This document shows, in pieces, positions 25,555 through 29,665 of a DNA stretch of 29,665 nucleotides (positions are counted from its first letter, which is position 1; every line of letters begins with the position of its first letter). The translations under genes were made by a program, and so were the position numbers. Under the pieces are notes generated by a model, which saw nothing but the letters and a program-made list of their open reading frames with translations, was not told the origin of the DNA and made no database searches. This DNA is from JAWKHR01 sp041394725 (GTDB lineage Bacteria > Acidobacteriota > Vicinamibacteria > Vicinamibacterales > SCN-69-37): positions 1-29,665 of the forward strand of contig JAWKHR010000065.1 in the NCBI GenBank assembly GCA_041394725.1, in the 5' to 3' direction.

Positions 25555-25880
25555 CGCCCGCGCGCCCCGCCGGCCCGCGCGGCCACGAGCATGCGCTCGA
25601 GCCACCGCAGCTCGGCCGCGAGCGCCCGCCTCCCGGCCGCGGTGATCGCGTAGTACCGGCGGCGCTCATCGTCGAGTTCCGGGGTGGGCCGGGTGCGGGT
25701 CTCGTGGATCAGGCCCTCGTCGAGCAGCTGGCTCAGCACGCGGTAGAGGGTGGTGGAGCCGAGCCGGACGTCGCCGCCGGTGCGTTCGGCGACGTCCTTC
25801 TTGATCGCGTAGCCGTGGCGGTCCGCGTCGGCGAGGCTGGCGAGGATCAGCACGGCGTGCGGGGATCGGGTTGTGCCCAT
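25551..25880 (-). CDS. PadR-family transcriptional regulator
   Basis: The product has 109 residues from ATG 25880. The winged-helix domain covers nearly the whole protein: HAVLILASLADADRHGYAIK, DVRLGSTTLYRVLSQLLDEG (recognition helix), LIHETRTRPTPELDDERRRY and YYAITAAGRRALAAELRWLE with the C-terminal dimer helix. Small PadR proteins of this kind coupled to ADOP permeases are common in Acidobacteria and presumably repress the permease operon until a ligand binds. The start is supported by a promoter placed only a few bases upstream; no Shine-Dalgarno sequence is visible. Its stop overlaps the permease start. Confidence 0.92.
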   Translation of the reverse strand: MGTTRSPHAVLILASLADADRHGYAIKKDVAERTGGDVRLGSTTLYRVLSQLLDEGLIHETRTRPTPELDDERRRYYAITAAGRRALAAELRWLERMLVAARAGGARGR

Positions 25881-25907
25881 GTCGGAACTACTATGCCCAT
25901 TTCGAAC
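25874..25907. promoter_or_regulatory. Direct repeat over the padR start, possible PadR operator
   Basis: TGCCCATGTCGGAAC (25874-25888) and TGCCCATTTCGAAC (25894-25907) are near-identical and start 20 bases apart, about two helical turns. They cover the padR start codon and the -10 box. The adjoining CCATATGG (25908-25915) and TTCGAA (25901-25906) are palindromes. Self-repression by PadR is common, so this is a likely but unproved operator. Confidence 0.35.
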
Positions 25908-25918
25908 CCATATGGCAA
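25890..25918 (-). promoter_or_regulatory. Sigma70-type promoter of the padR-permease operon
   Basis: Read on the minus strand, TTGCCA (25918-25913, five of six to -35 consensus) is followed after exactly 17 bases by CATAGT (25895-25890, four of six to -10). Transcription would begin within about 3 bases of ATG 25880, giving an almost leaderless message, in agreement with the absence of a Shine-Dalgarno site. Confidence 0.5.
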
Positions 25919-26063
25919 ACGCGCGGAGGCGGACGCCGGCGCGAGGTGTCCTCCCCAGGTGGCACCCCGGCATCGTCGCCCCGATGAACCTGGAGTTTCC
26001 GGGGAAATTCGGCGAACGCGGATCTGGTAAGGCGCTTGCAATCCAGGGCGGCAGGAGGTCGCC

Positions 26064-26759
26064 ATGCGGACCACACGCGTTCTGCCGTTGCTGATGTTCT
26101 TCGCCCTTGCCGCGCCCGGAGTCGCGCGCGGGCAGTCGCCGTGGAACCGCGGCCCGGTCACGCCGGCCACCAGCGAAGGCTACACGCGCGGCCAGCGCGC
26201 CGGCGACGAGGACGCGCGCCGCGGGCAGTCGTACGACTACCGCGACGAGGCCGACTACCGGCGTGGCGACGCGGGCTACCGCTCGCAGTACGGCAGCCGC
26301 GATCGGTATCGCGACGAATTCCGGCGCGCCTACGCGGACGGCTACGACGCCGGCTGGCGCGGCGGGCGCGGATCCGATCCGTACGGCCGACCGGGAACGT
26401 ACGACCCGTACGGCGGCTACGGCCGTCCCGGGGCGGGCCGCGCGGGCGGCCCCGGCGGGGTGCGCAACGACCTCGCCTTCCGCACCGGCACGAACGACGG
26501 CTACGAGGCGGGCCTCGACGACGGCCGCGACGGCCGCCGGTTCGACCCGATCGGCGAGCGCCGGTACCGCAGCGGTGACCACGGCTACGACCGCCGCTAC
26601 GGCTCGAAGGACCTGTGGAAGGTGCGCTACCGCGAGGGCTTCAAGCTCGGCTACGAGCAGGGCTACCAGGACGCGCGCCGCTACGGCCGCGGCTACGACG
26701 GCCGCCGCTACGATCCACGCGACCGCCGGCCGGATCGGCCGTGGTGGTGGCCGTGGTGA
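26064..26759 (+). CDS. Secreted Tyr/Gly/Arg/Asp-rich protein with internal duplication
   Basis: AGGAGGT (26053-26059) is a strong ribosome site before ATG 26064. The 231-residue product has a signal peptide (VLPLLMFFALAAPGVARGQ). The mature protein contains two related units of about 60 residues. The first (~39-98) has GYTRGQRAGDEDARRG, YRRGDAGYRSQYGSRD and YADGYDAGW. The second (~146-201) has GYEAGLDDGRDGRRF, YRSGDHGYDRRYGSKD and YREGFKLGYEQGY. A Gly/Pro/Tyr linker separates them, and the end is Arg-rich, closing with WWWPW. I recognise no characterised family. GY-repeat envelope proteins elsewhere are often stress-related, but that is only analogy. The gene diverges from padR, and the spacer (25919-26063) shows nothing else certain. 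Confidence 0.8.
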   Translation: MRTTRVLPLLMFFALAAPGVARGQSPWNRGPVTPATSEGYTRGQRAGDEDARRGQSYDYRDEADYRRGDAGYRSQYGSRDRYRDEFRRAYADGYDAGWRGGRGSDPYGRPGTYDPYGGYGRPGAGRAGGPGGVRNDLAFRTGTNDGYEAGLDDGRDGRRFDPIGERRYRSGDHGYDRRYGSKDLWKVRYREGFKLGYEQGYQDARRYGRGYDGRRYDPRDRRPDRPWWWPW

Positions 26760-26775
26760 TCTGGGATCAAGAGAT

Positions 26776-26839
26776 CGCGCGAAACTTTGAACCTTGAAGT
26801 TCGAGCTTCGAACCGCGGTGGCCGGTTGCGCCGGCATCT
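26776..26839 (-). repeat. 64-bp dispersed element, copy 2
   Basis: This is the reverse-orientation partner of 7112-7175, matching it at 55 of 64 positions. It again carries the GCCGG-type hairpin arm at one end and the AACTT/TTCGAA-rich half at the other. It also lies between convergent genes (Tyr-rich protein on plus, MscS-type channel on minus) and occupies most of the 120-bp gap. Confidence 0.7.
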
Positions 26840-26843
26840 CTTT

Positions 26844-26880
26844 CCCAGGACCTTCAGGACCCTGGGACCCTGGGACCCTC
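26844..26880. repeat. Short tandem repeat and hairpin beside copy 2
   Basis: GGACCCTG repeats at 26857, 26865 and 26873 (last copy ends in C). CCCAGG (26844-26849) and CCTGGG (26861-26866) form a 6-bp stem. It abuts the stop codon of the MscS-type gene on the minus strand and may help end transcripts from either side. Confidence 0.45.
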
Positions 26881-28325
26881 TAGATTCTGAAGAAGTTCCT
26901 CATCCGCCGCGCGAGTGACAGTCGCGCGGCGGCCGGGGTTTCGGTCTCGGTGCGGCTGGCGTCGAGTTCGCGGCGGCGGGCTTCGGCGCGGTGGGCGATC
27001 TCGTCGACGATCTCCGGGCTGCGGCGGACGTGCGCGGCGAACGCGTCGGCCTCGATCTCGAGCACCTCGCAGTCCCCCCGCGCCAGGACCGTGGCCGATC
27101 GCGGGTCACCGGTGAGCAGCGACATCTCGCCGAAGTAGCCGCCGGCCTCGGTGATCGCCACCTCGTGCCGGTCCGGTCCGACGACGATGGCCACGCGCCC
27201 GCGGCGGACGAGGTACATCGACCCGCCGGGATCGCCCTCGCGCACGATGACCTCGCCGTCGGCGAAGAGGTGCGGCCTGGCCACGGCGGCCAGCTCGTGC
27301 AGCGCCTCCGGCGGCAGCGCGGCCAGCACGGGCACGGACGAGACGTCGCGGAAGTAGCCCTCGCGGATCTCCGGCGAGTCGCGGACCGCGTCCTTGCGGT
27401 TGTAGAGCACCCGGATCGGCCACGGGATCTCGATGTCGCGCCGGTGGAACTCGTAGTAGATGGCGGTCCGCACCGCGTGCCGCACCGGCTCGTCCACGGC
27501 GAAGTCGTCGATCCAGAACCGCGCGCGGTAGATCAGCGCCGAGTCGCCGAAGTCCCGGAAGACGACGTCGGCCGACGGGCGCGGCAGGATCTGCGGCACC
27601 TGCGCCATCGCCGCGAGCAGCGCGGCCTTCACCTCGTTGGGCGGCACGAGGTAGCTCGCGCCCACGTCGACGTACAGCCGCGTCGGCGCGGCCGGCTCGG
27701 AGAAGTTCCGGATGGCGTCCCGCGCGATGAGGTTGTTCGGCAGGATGACCAGATTACCGGCCTTGGTCACGATCTTGGTCGCGCGCCACGTGACTTCGGT
27801 GACGCGCCCCTCGTGCTCGCCCACGACGATCCACTGGCCCACGCGGAACGGCTTCTCCACCTGGATCGCCAGGCCGGCGAACGCGTTCGCGAGCTGCTCC
27901 TGCAGCGCGAAACCCACCAGCGCCGCGACCGCGGTCGAGGTGATCCACGCCTCCTCCCCGATGCCGAAGACCGCGATCAGCCCGAGCAGGCTGACGATCA
28001 TCGCGTCCTGCACGATCGCCGGCGCCTTGTCGGGCATCCGGTCCTCGAACAGCGGGTTGAAGAGCAGCGTGATGCCCGCCGTGACGATCGCGAACGCCAG
28101 CAGCAGGTTCTCGACCGCCAGGCCGTGCGGGATCGGCGGCGGCGCGGCGGGATCGGCCGGCGCGAGGTAGACCAGCGCGCCGTGCCAGGCGAGGTACACC
28201 CCGACCACCGCCGTCGAGAAGAGCAGGCGCCGGCGGACCATCCGGTGCCGGACGATGCCGGCCAGCGCCAGCGCGACGACGATGAACGCGCCGCCCCAGA
28301 GGACGTGCGCCGCGGAGTGGGTCAC
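26880..28325 (-). CDS. MscS-type channel with C-terminal cyclic-nucleotide-binding domain
   Basis: The product has 481 residues, starting at GTG 28325, 7 bp after the M48 stop. Membrane helices are at residues ~8-26, 34-56, 71-93 and 104-127. The MscS pore helix and beta domain come next: VGFALQEQLANAFAGLAIQV, KPFRVGQWIVVGEHEGRVTE and VILPNNLIARDAIRNFSEP. After the MscS C-terminal domain (~230-320) comes a cNMP-binding domain (~345-455): LFADGEVIVREGDPGGSMYL, RRGRVAIVV and the phosphate-binding cassette GYFGEMSLLTGDPRSATVLA, with the Glu and Arg that contact the cyclic phosphate. This is the layout of bacterial cyclic-nucleotide-gated MscS-like channels, which respond mainly to ligand rather than tension. 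A class III cyclase lies two genes upstream in the same operon. Confidence 0.92.
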   Translation of the reverse strand: MTHSAAHVLWGGAFIVVALALAGIVRHRMVRRRLLFSTAVVGVYLAWHGALVYLAPADPAAPPPIPHGLAVENLLLAFAIVTAGITLLFNPLFEDRMPDKAPAIVQDAMIVSLLGLIAVFGIGEEAWITSTAVAALVGFALQEQLANAFAGLAIQVEKPFRVGQWIVVGEHEGRVTEVTWRATKIVTKAGNLVILPNNLIARDAIRNFSEPAAPTRLYVDVGASYLVPPNEVKAALLAAMAQVPQILPRPSADVVFRDFGDSALIYRARFWIDDFAVDEPVRHAVRTAIYYEFHRRDIEIPWPIRVLYNRKDAVRDSPEIREGYFRDVSSVPVLAALPPEALHELAAVARPHLFADGEVIVREGDPGGSMYLVRRGRVAIVVGPDRHEVAITEAGGYFGEMSLLTGDPRSATVLARGDCEVLEIEADAFAAHVRRSPEIVDEIAHRAEARRRELDASRTETETPAAARLSLARRMRNFFRI

Positions 28326-28332
28326 GCCCGGA

Positions 28333-29403
28333 TCAGCCGGTGATGCCCTTGCGGAAGGCCGCGACCTCGGCCGACGTCACGCGCACGGTCACCGCGTTCT
28401 TGTTCGGGCCGCCCTTCGCGTCGCGGTCGGGGTTGAGGCCGCGCGATCCGGCCGACGAGACCGACTGGTTGCTCGACCGCTCGCGGCCGAGCCCGGTGAG
28501 GCGCGAGAGCCCCGTCGTGCCGCCGCCGGAGCTGCTCGAGCTGCTCGACGACGCGCTGGGGGGCGCGACCTGCTGGACCGAGCTGACCGGCACCACCGGG
28601 AAGTCGATGGCCGCGTCGAACCGCGCCGCGACCAGGGCGGTCGCCCCGAGATGGTCCTTCTGGATCAGCGAGTTCATCGTCTTGATCCGGTCCTCGGTCT
28701 CCGGGTGCGACGCGAAGATGCCGCTCCGCTCCTTGAGGTCCTTGTTGCGGTCGGACAGCTTGGTCAGGAACGCCGGCAGCTGCGTCGGCGCCCAGCCCGC
28801 CTTGTTCGCGATCGTCACGCCGACCTTGTCCGCGTCCTTCTCGTCGTTGCGGTCGTAGGCGTTCTCGAGCAGCATCTCGTAGGCGCGGTTCGCCGCTTCC
28901 TTGAGGACGTCGTTCCGGGTGGCCTCGGCGCCCAGGCTGACGGCCTTGTTCTTCTTGATGGCGTTGACGGTGTGCTTCTCCGTGACGTGGCCGATCTCGT
29001 GCGCGAGCACGTCGGCGAGCTGGGCCTCGTTCTCGATGAGCGCGAGCGCGCCGCGCGTGATGTGGATGAACCCGCCGGGCGCCGCGAACGCGTTGACGCC
29101 GTCGGTGTCGAGCACGATGAACGTCCACTTGAGGTTCGGCCGGCTGCTCTCGGCGGCCAGCACCGAGCCGACGAGCGTGACGTACTTGTGCACCGGCTGG
29201 CTCTGCACCACGCCGTACTTCTCGCGCAGCTTCGCGCTGATGTCGGCGCCCAGCGTCTCTTCCTCGTCGTCGGTGAACGTCAGGTCGTCGACGGCCTTGG
29301 CGGCCTTGTCGGCGATGCCCCTGAGCCGGCCGAGCTGCGCGAACGACGGCACGGCCGGCACGAGCAGCGCGGCGAGCGTGAGTGCGGTGACGATCCTCTT
29401 CAT
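28333..29403 (-). CDS. M48 family metalloprotease, exported
   Basis: The product has 356 residues. AAGGAG (29411-29416, read on minus) lies 7 bases before ATG 29403. Signal peptide KRIVTALTLAALLVPAVPSFA. The M48 core has FIVLDTDGVNAFAAPGGFIH, the zinc motif HEIGH in LADVLAHEIGHVTEKH (near residue 138), and the third-ligand region NDEKDADKVGVTIANKAGW. SHPETEDRI is also family-typical. The C-terminal 100 residues include a run of Ser (SSSSSSSSGGG) and a basic Asn/Ser-rich tail ending VTSAEVAAFRKGITG. It should be an active periplasmic peptidase of the BepA/LoiP type, possibly in outer-membrane protein quality control. Its start overlaps the stop of the cyclase gene (ATGA). Confidence 0.92.
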   Translation of the reverse strand: MKRIVTALTLAALLVPAVPSFAQLGRLRGIADKAAKAVDDLTFTDDEEETLGADISAKLREKYGVVQSQPVHKYVTLVGSVLAAESSRPNLKWTFIVLDTDGVNAFAAPGGFIHITRGALALIENEAQLADVLAHEIGHVTEKHTVNAIKKNKAVSLGAEATRNDVLKEAANRAYEMLLENAYDRNDEKDADKVGVTIANKAGWAPTQLPAFLTKLSDRNKDLKERSGIFASHPETEDRIKTMNSLIQKDHLGATALVAARFDAAIDFPVVPVSSVQQVAPPSASSSSSSSSGGGTTGLSRLTGLGRERSSNQSVSSAGSRGLNPDRDAKGGPNKNAVTVRVTSAEVAAFRKGITG

Positions 29404-29665
29404 GTCCCTGCTCCTTCGACCCCGGCCGGCCTCCCGCCGTCCGGAGCGTGCTGCGCCGGGCGCGCCGCGCCGGCCTCCCTGCGGGGCGCGCCCGCAGTCA
29501 CTTCGTACACGACGACCGCCTGCGACTTCCCCTTCACCTTCACGTCCCCGATGAGCCGCGTCGGCACCGGCGTGGTCAGCTGCGACCGGGTCGCCTCGCT
29601 GATCAGGATCCGTGTGCCGTGGTCCTTGTTGAGCGACTCCAGCCGCGACGCCAGGTTCACCGCGT
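29400..29665 (-). CDS. Class III adenylate/guanylate cyclase, C-terminal end (5' truncated by window edge)
   Basis: About 87 residues are visible and the frame is open to the right edge. The first complete stretch VNLASRLESLNKDHGTRILI contains the NxxxR pair (Asn and Arg four apart) that stabilises the transition state in class III cyclases. It is followed by RLIGDVKVKGKSQAVVVYEV, the usual end of the catalytic domain. The last 30 residues are a disordered Ala/Arg/Gly tail. Whether it makes cAMP or cGMP, and its sensor domain, cannot be read because the rest lies outside. The stop overlaps the M48 start, and the MscS-cNMP channel follows, suggesting that product and receptor are encoded together. 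Confidence 0.88.
   Translation of the reverse strand, partial: AVNLASRLESLNKDHGTRILISEATRSQLTTPVPTRLIGDVKVKGKSQAVVVYEVTAGAPRREAGAARPAQHAPDGGRPAGVEGAGT

Noticed and set aside
26881..28343. 450-codon plus-strand frame opposite the MscS-type channel gene
   Set aside because: Arg/Asp/His/Val-rich without motifs, while the minus strand encodes a complete, well-conserved channel.

Overview
The window is chromosomal DNA of very high GC with dense, short-spaced genes. It most resembles a soil Acidobacteriota genome, probably a Vicinamibacteria-type lineage. The basis is gene content: three tandem VWFA-related acidobacterial-type proteins, a PadR regulator coupled to an ADOP-type (acidobacterial duplicated orphan permease) gene, two large secreted BNR/sortilin-type proteins, a DUF4159 protein and a TldE/TldD pair. 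I see no rRNA, tRNA, CRISPR array, integrase or transposase, and no clear sign of a recently acquired island.

Layout. 1-1553: the 3' part of a BatA-neighbourhood-type membrane protein, cut by the window edge. 1681-4711: a tldE-like then a tldD-like gene, both readable as proteins but only by changing frame many times. 4712-5044: intergenic with a GC-rich degenerate tandem repeat. 5045-7108: membrane protein, ECF sigma factor and zinc-finger anti-sigma factor, the last two overlapping by ATGA. 7212-7949 (minus): DUF4159 protein with a Tat-type signal. 8203-11118: first BNR/sortilin protein. 11314-14296: three VWFA-related proteins in a row. 14397-15680: Tat-type lipoprotein M24 peptidase. 15973-19981: second BNR/sortilin protein, translationally coupled to two paralogous lipoproteins. 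20025-22833: ornithine cyclodeaminase-family protein, TPR-like protein and small membrane-anchored protein. 22837-25880 (minus): PadR regulator and ADOP permease. 26064-26759: secreted Tyr/Gly/Arg-rich protein with an internal duplication. 26880-29665 (minus): class III nucleotide cyclase (truncated by the edge), M48 metalloprotease, and an MscS-type channel carrying a cyclic-nucleotide-binding domain.

How it fits together. Most products are predicted to be exported or in the envelope (secreted BNR proteins, VWFA proteins, lipoproteins, M24, M48 and TldD peptidases), so this is an envelope/secretome-rich stretch. The most coherent candidate pathway is the minus-strand operon at the right end: a cyclase that would make a cyclic nucleotide lies two genes upstream of a channel with a domain that would bind one.

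Non-coding structure. A 64-bp AT-richer element occurs twice, in opposite orientations, in both cases between convergent genes (7112-7175 and 26776-26839; about 86% identical by my count). A 185-bp element with 28-bp inverted arms and two nested GC hairpins lies at 15694-15878. Several genes have -10-like hexamers only a few bases before ATG, suggesting near-leaderless transcripts. The heavy frameshifting in about 2740-5210 and 10920-11180 looks like local sequence error rather than gene decay, because the protein motifs remain intact across frames.
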